64,000 nt of DNA from the NCBI GenBank assembly GCA_934574045.1, contig CAKTMK010000008.1, positions 6,082 through 70,081 of the forward strand, written 5' to 3'. Source of the DNA: an uncultured Oscillibacter sp. GTDB lineage: Bacteria > Bacillota > Clostridia > Oscillospirales > Oscillospiraceae. The notes under the pieces were generated by a model that was given only the letters and a program-made list of their open reading frames with translations, was not told where the DNA came from and made no database searches. Of this stretch, positions 44,944 to 53,357 are shown piece after piece. Numbering within the stretch: the stretch's first letter is position 1; each line of letters opens with the position of its first letter. Position numbers and translations under genes: made by a program.

Positions 44944-45975
44944 ATGAACCGAAAACAGAAACGAACGCTCCTGCTCCTCGCCGCCGCGGCGGCGGTGCTC
45001 TTGGCGGTGCTTCTGGCAGTCCGCGCCGCCAGAAGCCAGCAGCAGAAGAAAGAGGCGGAGGCCGCCGCGTCCGCCGCGGCCAGCGGCGTCATCACCGATC
45101 CCGCCGCCAGCTATCGGGAGCTGTCGTATTTCAACGGCAGCGCCACGCTGTCCTTCGCGCTGGACGAGGACGGGAACTGGTACTGGAAGGACGACGCGGA
45201 CTTCCCGCTGGATCAGTCGTATCTGACCAAGATGGTCAACACCCTCTCCGCCCTCAAGCCCCAGCAGACCATTACCGACGGCGACACGCTGGAGGCATAC
45301 GGCCTTGCCGAGCCGGGCCGGACGCTGACCGCCATCGCCGGGAACGGCATGACCACCACGCTGGCGCTGGGCAACACCACCACCGACGGCGACAGCTACT
45401 ATATGCTGATGAACGGCGCGCAGACGCCGGTGTATATCATCTCCGACGAGCTGGCCCGGGAGATGAATGTGAGTATCTATGATATGTTCGTCCTGCCGGA
45501 GCTTTCGCTCCCGGCTGAGGATCAACTTACCTCCGTGAACATCTCCGGCGCGGCGGACGTGACGCTCACCGCCATCCGGGGCGAGGCCGGGGCGGACGGC
45601 AAAGCGCCCGTCACGTGGCGCTCCGGTGGGGCCAACGTCACCGACGACGAGCAGGTCCGCGGCATTCTTGACCAGATCCTCTCGCTGGAGCTGGACGGCT
45701 GCGTGGACTACCGCCCGTCGGACGGGGCGGCGTCCCTGTGCGGATTCGACGAGCCGGACGCGGCGGTCACCGTGCGCTATACCTCCGGCGGCGCCGTGGA
45801 GACCATGACGCTGACGGTGGGCGCGCGGCTGCTGGACGGGGACGGCCGGTATGTCCGCGTGAACGACGACGAGACCATCTACCGCATGGGCGCGGACCGG
45901 CTGGACGCGGTGATGCGGGCCGCGGCCAACGGGCTGAACGGAGACGCCGCCGCCGCGGACGGCGCGGAGGGCTGA
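44944..45975 (+). CDS. DUF4340-domain membrane-anchored protein
   Basis: A 343-residue protein with a basic start and one N-terminal membrane helix (about 8-27). The rest is extracytoplasmic and matches DUF4340 by pattern: repeated short domains with DEDGNWYWKDDADFPLDQSY, then LGNTTTDGDSYYMLMNG and VRVNDDETIYRMGADRLDAV. DUF4340 proteins regularly accompany GldG-like proteins in Gld-type ABC systems. It is the last gene of the four-gene set, with AAAGGAGG upstream and a terminator at 46000-46031 after it. Confidence 0.85.
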   Translation: MNRKQKRTLLLLAAAAAVLLAVLLAVRAARSQQQKKEAEAAASAAASGVITDPAASYRELSYFNGSATLSFALDEDGNWYWKDDADFPLDQSYLTKMVNTLSALKPQQTITDGDTLEAYGLAEPGRTLTAIAGNGMTTTLALGNTTTDGDSYYMLMNGAQTPVYIISDELAREMNVSIYDMFVLPELSLPAEDQLTSVNISGAADVTLTAIRGEAGADGKAPVTWRSGGANVTDDEQVRGILDQILSLELDGCVDYRPSDGAASLCGFDEPDAAVTVRYTSGGAVETMTLTVGARLLDGDGRYVRVNDDETIYRMGADRLDAVMRAAANGLNGDAAAADGAEG

Positions 45976-46004
45976 TTGAATTTTCTGCGCGTCTCTGATA
46001 AAAT
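45976..46004 (+). promoter_or_regulatory. Internal promoter for the two-component system
   Basis: TTGAAT (45976-45981), 17 bases, TAAAAT (45999-46004), immediately after the DUF4340 stop. The -10 overlaps the left arm of the terminator at 46000-46031, so transcripts starting here would lack the full hairpin and escape it. Confidence 0.75.
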
Positions 46005-46031
46005 GAGGGGGATCGGTCCCCCTCATTTTTT
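46000..46031 (+). terminator. Terminator of the ABC operon overlapping the TCS promoter
   Basis: A 13-bp stem AAAATGAGGGGGA (46000-46012) with 46017-46029 (loop TCGG) and six Ts to 46031. Confidence 0.88.
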
Positions 46032-46058
46032 CTCCGACATTCCGGGAGGTGCTTTTTT

Positions 46059-46745
46059 ATGAGAGTTCTGATCGTGGAGGACGAAAAGCGGCTGGCCGCG
46101 ACGCTTCAGGATCTTCTGGAGATGGACGGCTACACCGCCGACGTGAGCTACGACGGCGAGAGCGGCCTTGACAACGCGCTCACCGCGATCTACGACGTGA
46201 TATTGCTGGACGTGATGCTGCCCAAGCTCAACGGCTTCGAGGTCCTGCGCCGCCTGCGGGCGGAGCGGGTGGCCACGCCGGTGCTGATGCTCACCGCCCG
46301 GTCCGAGGTCACGGACAAGGTGCAGGGGCTGGACTGCGGCGCGGACTATTACCTGACCAAGCCCTTTGAGCCGAAGGAGCTTCTGGCCTGCGTCCGGGCG
46401 CTGACCCGCCGCGCGCCGGAGCTGCGGGACACGGGCGTTCTCTCCTGCGGTGACCTGCGGCTGGAAAAGTCGGCGTTCACCCTCTCCTGCGGAGAGCGGT
46501 CCGTCCGCCTGAGCCGCAAGGAGTACGACATGATGGAGATGCTGATGCTCAATCAGAAGCTGATCCTCACCAAGGAAAAGCTGCTGCTCAAGGTCTGGGG
46601 CTATGAGTCCGAGGCGGAGGACAACAATGTGGAGGTCTATATCTCCTTCCTGCGCCGCAAGCTGGAGCACCTGCACTCCACCGTGAAGATCACCACCATC
46701 CGCATGGCGGGGTACAGTCTGGTCCCCGGGGAGGCGGAAGCATGA
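46059..46745 (+). CDS. OmpR/PhoB-family response regulator
   Basis: A 228-residue DNA-binding response regulator. The receiver domain has the acidic pair at the N-terminus (VEDEK), phosphoacceptor D51 in ILLDVMLPKLNG, T79 and K101 in LTKPFEPKE. The winged-helix effector has SRKEYDMMEMLMLNQKLILT, then KEKLLLKVWGYESEAEDNNV and VYISFLRRKLEHL. Its stop overlaps the sensor kinase start. The 12-bp direct repeats at 41433-41464 before the ABC genes are its most plausible target within the window. Start ATG has GGGAGGTG upstream. Confidence 0.95.
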   Translation: MRVLIVEDEKRLAATLQDLLEMDGYTADVSYDGESGLDNALTAIYDVILLDVMLPKLNGFEVLRRLRAERVATPVLMLTARSEVTDKVQGLDCGADYYLTKPFEPKELLACVRALTRRAPELRDTGVLSCGDLRLEKSAFTLSCGERSVRLSRKEYDMMEMLMLNQKLILTKEKLLLKVWGYESEAEDNNVEVYISFLRRKLEHLHSTVKITTIRMAGYSLVPGEAEA

Positions 46746-47965
46746 TCCGCCGCCTGCGGCTGAAGGTGGTGGCCGTGTGCATGCTGCTGGTAACGGCCAT
46801 TCTGGGCGGCATCGTCACCGCGCTGTATTTCTCCGCCCGCAGCAACATTCAGGACAGCAGCGAGCGGCTCCTGCACCGGCTGATCGTCAGCGACCCCCGG
46901 ATGGGGCCGGGCAGCAGCACCATCGTCGTGGGGCGCAGCGAGGTCCAGCTCCCCTTTTTCACGGTGGAGCTGTGGAACGGCTCCACCGCCTACGTCACCG
47001 GCGGCACCTACTCCGATCTGGAGAACACGGACACGCTGGCCGACATTCTCAGCCAGTGCCTTTCACAGGAGACGGACATGGGGACCATCCCGGCCTATAA
47101 CCTGCGGTATCTGCGGCTGGACAACGGCTTTTTCGAGCGCATCGCCTTTGTGGACGTGTCCATGGAGATCGCGGCGCTTCAGGGGATGCTGCGGGCCTCG
47201 GTGCAGGTGGGGGCGCTGGCGCTTCTCGTGCTGCTGGGGATTTCCTGCCTTCTGGCGTGGTGGGTCACCCGGCCTGTGGAGCGGGCGTGGGATCAGCAGC
47301 ATCAATTCCTGTCCGACGCGTCCCACGAGCTGAAAACGCCTCTGACCGTCATTCTCTCCAACGCGGAGCTGATGACCTCCGTCCCGCTGGACGGCCGTCC
47401 CGCCCGCTGGGCGGACAACATCCGCTCCGAAGCCCAGCGGATGAAATCGCTGGTGGAGGAGATGCTCACCCTCGCCCGGGCGGACAACATGGTGCGCACC
47501 AGCGTGTTTTCCGCTGTCTCCCTGTCCGACGCGGCCACCGACTGCGCCCTGCTCTTCGAGCCGGTGGCCTTTGAGGCCGGAAAGCCCCTGCGCTACGATT
47601 CCATTGCGCCGGAGCTGACCGTCAGCGGCGACGCGGACAAGCTCCGTCAGGTCGTCTCCATCCTGCTGGACAACGCCATCAAATACGGCGCGGAGGGCGC
47701 GCCGGTGGAGCTGACGCTGACCCGCGCTGACCGGCACGCCCGGCTGTGCGTGTCCAATCAGGGGACGCCGATCCCGCCGGAGCAGCTCTCCCACCTCTTC
47801 GAGCGGTTTTACCGGGCGGACGCCTCCCGGGGGGAGAAGTCCGGCTTCGGCTTGGGCCTGCCCATCGCCCAGACCATCGCGGCGGAGCACAAGGGCGCCC
47901 TGCGGGCCGAGTCCGACGCGGAGTCCACCCGCTTTATCCTGACGCTGCCGCTGCTGCGCAAATAA
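46742..47965 (+). CDS. Sensor histidine kinase of the adjacent two-component system
   Basis: A 407-residue membrane kinase. Two membrane segments (about 8-30 and 156-175) flank an extracytoplasmic domain of about 125 residues; there is no clear full HAMP domain, only a short linker. The catalytic core has the H-box SDASHELKTPLTV with H195, an N-box LLDNAIKYG, and G-boxes in GEKSGFGLGLPIAQTI. The signal is unknown; envelope stress or a compound handled by the adjacent ABC exporter is plausible. It is followed by a strong terminator. Confidence 0.95.
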   Translation: MIRRLRLKVVAVCMLLVTAILGGIVTALYFSARSNIQDSSERLLHRLIVSDPRMGPGSSTIVVGRSEVQLPFFTVELWNGSTAYVTGGTYSDLENTDTLADILSQCLSQETDMGTIPAYNLRYLRLDNGFFERIAFVDVSMEIAALQGMLRASVQVGALALLVLLGISCLLAWWVTRPVERAWDQQHQFLSDASHELKTPLTVILSNAELMTSVPLDGRPARWADNIRSEAQRMKSLVEEMLTLARADNMVRTSVFSAVSLSDAATDCALLFEPVAFEAGKPLRYDSIAPELTVSGDADKLRQVVSILLDNAIKYGAEGAPVELTLTRADRHARLCVSNQGTPIPPEQLSHLFERFYRADASRGEKSGFGLGLPIAQTIAAEHKGALRAESDAESTRFILTLPLLRK

Positions 47966-47981
47966 GCGGCCGCATTTTCCC

Positions 47982-48016
47982 CGTTCCCGGCGCAAATGCG
48001 CCGGGAACGCTTTTTT
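47982..48016 (+). terminator. Terminator after the sensor kinase
   Basis: A perfect 13-bp stem CGTTCCCGGCGCA (47982-47994) with 47997-48009, then six Ts (48011-48016). Confidence 0.92.
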
Positions 48017-48113
48017 GCTCCGGGCCGCGGGCGTCCCGCTCCCGAACGCTTTCCGCGCATGGTTTTCCCGCAGCCGGGGAATACTGGCGGAAATACGTTC
48101 GGAGGCGATCTTC

Positions 48114-48551
48114 ATGGACATTACTCCCGAGGAGTACGGAAAGCTGGTCAAGCAGAAGTCGAAAAAGTCCCCCATCGTCAAGGACACGGTTCTGGCCTTC
48201 GTCATCGGCGGGCTGATCTGCGTGATCGGCCAGCTCATCACCAACGGCTGGGCCGCCGCGGGGCTGGGCAAGGAGGACGCGGGCACCGCCGCGTCCTGCT
48301 CGCTGGTGTTCCTGTCCGCCCTGCTGACAGGGCTGAACCTTTACAACAAACTGGCCAAATACGGCGGCGCAGGCACGCTGGTCCCCATCACCGGCTTTGC
48401 CAACGCCGTGGTCTCGCCAGCCATCGACTTCAAGAGCGAGGGGATTATCACCGGCATGGCGGCCAAAATGTTTCTGGTGGCCGGGCCGGTGATCGTGTTC
48501 GGCACGCTGGCCTCGGTGATCTACGGCGTGGTCCTCATGCTCCTGCGCTGA
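48114..48551 (+). CDS. spoVAC: Stage V sporulation protein AC
   Basis: A 145-residue membrane protein of the spore dipicolinic-acid channel, needed for calcium dipicolinate uptake and release. Family blocks are FVIGGLICVIGQLI, then LTGLNLYNKLAKYGGAGTLV, PITGFANAVVSPAIDFKSEG and AKMFLVAGPVIVFGTLASVI. Start ATG 48114 has GGAGG (48101-48105) eight bases upstream. A GCATG (48057-48061) followed about 18 bases later by GAATACT is weakly like a sigma-G forespore promoter. The usual companions spoVAD and spoVAE are not downstream; a non-coding stretch and then topoisomerase genes follow, so this copy is solitary. Confidence 0.92.
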   Translation: MDITPEEYGKLVKQKSKKSPIVKDTVLAFVIGGLICVIGQLITNGWAAAGLGKEDAGTAASCSLVFLSALLTGLNLYNKLAKYGGAGTLVPITGFANAVVSPAIDFKSEGIITGMAAKMFLVAGPVIVFGTLASVIYGVVLMLLR

Positions 48552-48933
48552 TCTGGAGGGCCGCCCGCCGCCGGTCCCTCCGCCGCCCGGCCCGCGGAAG
48601 CGGGCCGGCGCGGTCAGCCCGGAAGCCGCTGGGGCGCAGCGGCTTTGCGCTCTGCGGCCTTTTCCGCGCGGCGCAGCATCCCCGGGGTTTCCGCCCTGCT
48701 TCGCCGCTCCGCGCCGTTTTTCATCCATTCCGCGCCCCGTTCTGGGCAGGCGTATTTTTTTGCGGTTTTCGTCGTTTACATAACGGTGTGGAAAACCTCG
48801 TGGAAAATGTGAAAAACCCATGGGCGCAGGAATGTTGACGGGGTGACAGTTTGATTATCGGAAATTTTGCGCAAGAACATTCCGGGCAAAAAGGGCGGGC
48901 CGGACGGCGGGAGCGGCCCGTTCCGGTCCGCCC
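48552..48933. other. Intergenic stretch with three DnaA-box-like sites
   Basis: About 380 bases with no credible gene. TGTGGAAAA (48787-48795) and TGTGAAAAA (48808-48816) both fit the relaxed DnaA box TGTGNAWAA, and CGTGGAAAA (48799-48807) misses by one base. The local sequence (about 48755-48865) is clearly less GC-rich than its surroundings. The first half is GC-rich and holds only imperfect hairpins. Confidence 0.4.
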
Positions 48934-48962
48934 TTGAAATTTTTCGCCGCATATGGTACGAT
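48934..48962 (+). promoter_or_regulatory. Promoter of the topoisomerase pair
   Basis: TTGAAA (48934-48939), 17 bases, TACGAT (48957-48962), 39 bases before the start codon. Confidence 0.75.
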
Positions 48963-48963
48963 A

Positions 48964-48979
48964 TTCCCAATATTGGGAA
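48964..48979. promoter_or_regulatory. 16-bp palindrome at the expected transcription start
   Basis: TTCCCAATATTGGGAA is a perfect 16-bp palindrome starting two bases after the -10 of the topoisomerase promoter; it looks like a repressor operator. Confidence 0.5.
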
Positions 48980-49001
48980 CAGGCAGGAAAGGAAACAGGC
49001 A

Positions 49002-50987
49002 ATGTCGGCAAAAAACGATTACGGAAACGAGAGCATTTCCTCTCTGAAAGGCGCGGACCGGGTGCGGAAACGCCCCGGCGTTATTTTCGGCTCCGACGGG
49101 CTGGACGGCTGCGAGCACGCGGTATTTGAGATCCTCTCCAACGCCATCGACGAGGCGCGGGAGGGCCACGGCAGCCTCATCACCGTCACCCGCTTCGCCG
49201 ACCGCTCCATCGAGGTGGAGGATCAGGGCCGGGGCTGCCCGGTGGACTGGAACGAGAAGGAGCAGAAATACAACTGGGAGCTGGTATTCTGCGAGCTGTA
49301 CGCCGGCGGAAAGTACGACAACAACAGCGGCGACAACTACGAATACTCGCTGGGGCTGAACGGTCTCGGCTCCTGCGCCACGCAGTACGCCTCCCGGTAC
49401 ATGGATGTGACCGTCCGCCGGGACGGGAAAAAATACTCCCTGCATTTCGAGCGGGGCGAGAACGTGGGCGGCTTGAAAGAGGAGCCGACGGACCGGGGCC
49501 GCAAGACCGGCACCACCATCCGGTGGCTGCCGGATCTGGACGTGTTCACGGACACCGCCATCCCCCCGGAGTATTTCACCGACGTGATGAAGCGGCAGGC
49601 CGTAGTCAACGCGGGCGTGACCTTCCGCTTCCGGAACGAGACCGCCCCCGGCCATTTCGAGACGCAGGACTTCGTCTATGAAAACGGCATCGTGGATTAC
49701 GTCGCGGAGCTGGCGGGGGAGGGGAGCCTGACCGCCCCCGTGTTCTGGGAGGCGGAGCGCCGGGGCCGGGACCGGGCGGACAAGCCGGAGTACAAGGTCA
49801 AGCTCAGCGTGGCGTTCTGCTTTTCCAACCGGGTCAGCATCATCGAGCACTATCACAACTCCAGCTGGCTGGAGCACGGCGGCAGCCCGGAAAAGGCGTC
49901 CAAATCCGCCTTTGTCTCCGCGCTGGACAAGTATCTGCGGGACCACGGAAAATATCAGAAGAACGAGAGCAAGATCACCTGGAACGACATTGAGGACTGC
50001 CTCGTACTGGTGTCCAACAACTTCTCCACCGCCACCAGCTATGAAAACCAGACGAAAAAGGCCATCACCAACAAGTTCGTGCAGGAGGCCATGACCGAGT
50101 TCCTCCGCAGCGATCTGGAGATCTATTTCATTGAGAACCCCTTTGACGCGGAGAAGATCGCCGAGCAGGTCCTTATCAACAAGCGCAGCCGGGAGAGCGC
50201 GGAAAAGGCCCGGCTGAACATCAAGAAGAAGCTCTCCGGCAGCATCGACATCGCCAACCGGGTGGAGAAGTTCGTGGACTGCCGCTCCAAGGACGTGAGC
50301 CGCCGGGAGATCTATATCGTGGAGGGCGACTCCGCTCTGGGCAGCGTGAAGATGGGCCGGGACGCGGAGTATCAGGGCATCATGCCCGTGCGCGGCAAGA
50401 TCCTCAACTGCCTGAAGGCGGACTACGCCCGCATCTTCAAAAGTGAGATCATCACGGACCTCATCAAGGTCCTCGGCTGCGGCGTGGAGGTGCAGAACAA
50501 GCACGTCAAGGACCTTGCGTCCTTCGACCTTTCCAACCTGCGGTGGAACAAGGTGGTCATCTGCACCGATGGCGACGTGGACGGCTTTCAGATCCGCACG
50601 CTGATCCTCACCATGCTCTACCGGCTCACGCCCACGCTGATCCGGGAGGGGTACGTCTATATCGCGGAGACGCCGCTCTTTGAGATCAACTGCGGGGAGG
50701 ACACGTGGTTCGCCTACTCCGACAAGGAGAAAAACAACATCGTCCGCTCCCTGAACGGGAAAAAGATGAAGGTGGACCGGTCCAAGGGCCTTGGCGAGAA
50801 CGACCCGGAGATGATGTGGCTGACCACCATGAACCCCGAGACCCGGCGGCTGATCCGGGTCCAGCCCTCCGACGCGGAGGAGACGGCCCGGGTGTTCGAC
50901 CTGCTGCTGGGCGACGACCTGCCCGGCCGCAAGGCCCACATTGCGGACAACGGCTACAAGTATCTGGATATGGCGGACATCAGCTGA
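49002..50987 (+). CDS. Divergent type IIA topoisomerase, ATPase subunit (GyrB/ParE-like)
   Basis: A 661-residue GyrB/ParE homologue. The GHKL ATPase domain is recognisable but altered: EILSNAIDEAREG where the family has VDNSIDEA, DQGRGCPVDW instead of DNGRGIPV, and GLNGLGSCATQYAS for the ATP lid. The transducer and TOPRIM domains follow, with EGDSALGSV and DGDVDGFQIRTLI carrying the metal ligands. The start MSAKNDYG has an AGGAAAGGA site upstream; a longer open frame extends through the promoter and is not used. The partner A subunit follows after 49 bases. The divergence suggests a lineage-specific second topoisomerase rather than the housekeeping gyrase, which normally lies near oriC with recF. 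Confidence 0.9.
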   Translation: MSAKNDYGNESISSLKGADRVRKRPGVIFGSDGLDGCEHAVFEILSNAIDEAREGHGSLITVTRFADRSIEVEDQGRGCPVDWNEKEQKYNWELVFCELYAGGKYDNNSGDNYEYSLGLNGLGSCATQYASRYMDVTVRRDGKKYSLHFERGENVGGLKEEPTDRGRKTGTTIRWLPDLDVFTDTAIPPEYFTDVMKRQAVVNAGVTFRFRNETAPGHFETQDFVYENGIVDYVAELAGEGSLTAPVFWEAERRGRDRADKPEYKVKLSVAFCFSNRVSIIEHYHNSSWLEHGGSPEKASKSAFVSALDKYLRDHGKYQKNESKITWNDIEDCLVLVSNNFSTATSYENQTKKAITNKFVQEAMTEFLRSDLEIYFIENPFDAEKIAEQVLINKRSRESAEKARLNIKKKLSGSIDIANRVEKFVDCRSKDVSRREIYIVEGDSALGSVKMGRDAEYQGIMPVRGKILNCLKADYARIFKSEIITDLIKVLGCGVEVQNKHVKDLASFDLSNLRWNKVVICTDGDVDGFQIRTLILTMLYRLTPTLIREGYVYIAETPLFEINCGEDTWFAYSDKEKNNIVRSLNGKKMKVDRSKGLGENDPEMMWLTTMNPETRRLIRVQPSDAEETARVFDLLLGDDLPGRKAHIADNGYKYLDMADIS

Positions 50988-51036
50988 CCCCGCTTCGCGG
51001 GGCGGCGCGCCGCATCAGTAAAGGAACGATCGAACT

Positions 51037-53277
51037 ATGCCTAAGAAACACCAGCCGGAAGCATCCGGCCACAGGGCGCCGGACCCCCACGTCAAGGGCC
51101 TGCAGGCCGCCGTGGTGGCCCAGCCCATCACCGACACGCTGGAAGTCAACTATATGCCCTACGCCATGAGCGTCATCGTCTCCCGGGCCATCCCGGAGAT
51201 CGACGGGTTCAAGCCCTCCCACCGGAAGCTGCTCTACACCATGTACAAAATGGGCCTTCTGACCGGGCCGCGGACCAAGTCCGCCAACATCGTGGGCCAG
51301 ACCATGCGCCTCAATCCCCACGGCGACGCCGCCATTTACGACACGATGGTGCGCCTGAGCGCGGGGTACGGCGCGCTGCTGACTCCCTTTGTGGACTCCA
51401 AGGGCAACTTCGGCAAGGTCTACTCTCAGGACGCTTACGCCGCCAGCCGGTACACGGAGGCAAAACTCTCTCCCATCTGCGCCGAGATCTTCCGGGACAT
51501 CGACAACGACGCGGTGGACTTTGTGGATAACTATGACAACACCATGAAGGAGCCTGCGCTCCTGCCCACCTCGTTCCCCAATATCCTCGTCTCCGCCAAC
51601 AGCGGCATCGCCGTGGGCATGGCCTCCCAGTTCTGCGGCTTCAACCTGAAGGAGGTCTGCGCCACCACCGCCGCGTATCTGAAAAATCCGGACTGCACCC
51701 TGACGGACACGCTCCTCGCCCCCGACTTTCCCACCGGCGGCGAGCTGATCTGCGACCCGGCGGCGCTGGAGGAGATCTACCGCACCGGGCGCGGCGGCGT
51801 GAAGGTGCGGGCCAGATGGCGCTACGTCAAAGAGGGGAACCTGATCGAGATCTACGAGATCCCCTATACCACCAACACCAACGCCATCCTCGACAAGGTG
51901 GCGGAGCTCATCAAGGCGGGAAAGATCCGGGAGATCGCCGACATGCGGGACGAGACGGACCGCTCCGGCCTGAAGCTGACCATCGACCTCAAGCGGGGCG
52001 CGGACCCCGCCAAGCTGATGGCAAAGCTCTTCCGCCAGACCACTCTGCAGGACACGTGCAGCTGCAACTTCAACGTGCTCATCGGCGGGATGCCGAGAGT
52101 GCTGGGCGTGCGCCAGCTTCTGGAGGAGTGGTGCGCGTGGCGGACGGAGTCCGTCCGGCGGCGGGTCCATTTCGTGCTGGGGAAGAAGAAGGACAAGCTC
52201 CATCTGCTCAAGGGCCTCAAGCGCATCCTGCTGGACATCGACAAGGCCATCCGCATCATCCGGGAGACGGAGGAGGAAACGGAGGTCATCCCCAACCTGA
52301 TGATCGGCTTCGGCATCGACCAGACGCAGGCCGAATACGTGGCGGAGATCAAGCTGCGCAACATCAACAAGGAATACATCCTCAAGCGCGTGCAGGAGAC
52401 CGAGGCCCTGCAAAACGAGATCGACGATCTGGAGGACCTGCTGGCCGACCCGGCCCGGGTGAAGAAGGTCATCATCGGCGAGCTGGACGCCGTTTCTCAG
52501 AAGTACGGCCAGCCCCGCCGCACCGTCCTGCTGTACAGCCACGAGGTGGAGCACCTCGACGAGGAGGAGCCGGCGCCGGACTATCCCGTCAGCGTTTTCC
52601 TGTCCCGGGAGGGCTACTTCAAGAAGATCACGCCCGCGTCTCTGCGGATGAACAGCGAGCAGAAGTTCAAGGACGGCGACGGACTGCGCCAGTCCTTTGA
52701 GACCACCAACGCGGCGGAGATCATGTTCTTCACCAACAAGTGTCAGGTCTACAAGTGCCGCGTCAGCGACTTTGACGACACGAAGGCCAGCGTGCTGGGC
52801 GACTATCTGCCCACCAAGCTGTCCATGGACCCGGAGGAGAGCCCCGTGTTCGCCTGCCTGCCCGGGGATTACAGCGGCGCGCTGCTGTTCTTCTTTGAAA
52901 ACGGCAAGGCCGCGCGGGTGAACCTCACGTCCTATCAGACCACCTCCAACCGCCGCAAGCTCACCGGCGCGTACTCCGACAAGTCGCCGCTGGCACTGAT
53001 CCGCCGGCTGGACGGGGAGGAGGAGCTGGCGGTCTATTCCACCGAACCCCGGGCCGTGATCTTCAACACGGCGCTGCTGGCCCCCAAGACCACCCGCACC
53101 ACCCAGGGCGTGGCCCTGCTGACGCTCAAGCCGAAATACCGGCTGGAGCGGGCCGTCCCCGTGGAGGAGAGCGGCATCGTCAACCGTGCGCGCTACCGCG
53201 TGCGGGCCATTCCGGCGGCGGGCGCGCTGGTCCGGGCGGAGGACTCCGAGGAAAAGCAGCTGGGACTTCTGGACTGA
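51037..53277 (+). CDS. Divergent type IIA topoisomerase, cleavage subunit (GyrA/ParC-like)
   Basis: A 746-residue GyrA/ParC homologue that cuts and rejoins DNA. The family start (YMPYAMSVIVSRAIPEIDGF, then KPSHRKLLYTMYKMG) and the catalytic tyrosine in AASRYTEAKLSPI are present. The quinolone-contact helix reads NPHGDAAIYDTMVR: the usual serine (S83/S80 of E. coli GyrA/ParC) is alanine, while the acidic residue after YD is kept. A coiled-coil gate (about 360-480) and a C-terminal DNA-wrapping region (about 500-746) follow, without a clear GyrA box. With the upstream ATPase subunit it forms a complete enzyme, probably a decatenase. No strong ribosome binding site is seen other than AAAGGA ten bases before the ATG. 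Confidence 0.9.
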   Translation: MPKKHQPEASGHRAPDPHVKGLQAAVVAQPITDTLEVNYMPYAMSVIVSRAIPEIDGFKPSHRKLLYTMYKMGLLTGPRTKSANIVGQTMRLNPHGDAAIYDTMVRLSAGYGALLTPFVDSKGNFGKVYSQDAYAASRYTEAKLSPICAEIFRDIDNDAVDFVDNYDNTMKEPALLPTSFPNILVSANSGIAVGMASQFCGFNLKEVCATTAAYLKNPDCTLTDTLLAPDFPTGGELICDPAALEEIYRTGRGGVKVRARWRYVKEGNLIEIYEIPYTTNTNAILDKVAELIKAGKIREIADMRDETDRSGLKLTIDLKRGADPAKLMAKLFRQTTLQDTCSCNFNVLIGGMPRVLGVRQLLEEWCAWRTESVRRRVHFVLGKKKDKLHLLKGLKRILLDIDKAIRIIRETEEETEVIPNLMIGFGIDQTQAEYVAEIKLRNINKEYILKRVQETEALQNEIDDLEDLLADPARVKKVIIGELDAVSQKYGQPRRTVLLYSHEVEHLDEEEPAPDYPVSVFLSREGYFKKITPASLRMNSEQKFKDGDGLRQSFETTNAAEIMFFTNKCQVYKCRVSDFDDTKASVLGDYLPTKLSMDPEESPVFACLPGDYSGALLFFFENGKAARVNLTSYQTTSNRRKLTGAYSDKSPLALIRRLDGEEELAVYSTEPRAVIFNTALLAPKTTRTTQGVALLTLKPKYRLERAVPVEESGIVNRARYRVRAIPAAGALVRAEDSEEKQLGLLD

Positions 53278-53357
53278 CGCGCCGCTCCCGCGGCGCATTG
53301 AGAAATACGCGCCGGGCATCCGGCGGAAAACAGGGAAATCAGGAAAGGAAGGATCAT

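Noticed and set aside
48867..49001. Longer N-terminus for the topoisomerase ATPase subunit
   Set aside because: The in-frame extension covers the promoter and the 16-bp palindrome, whereas the ATG at 49002 has a ribosome binding site.
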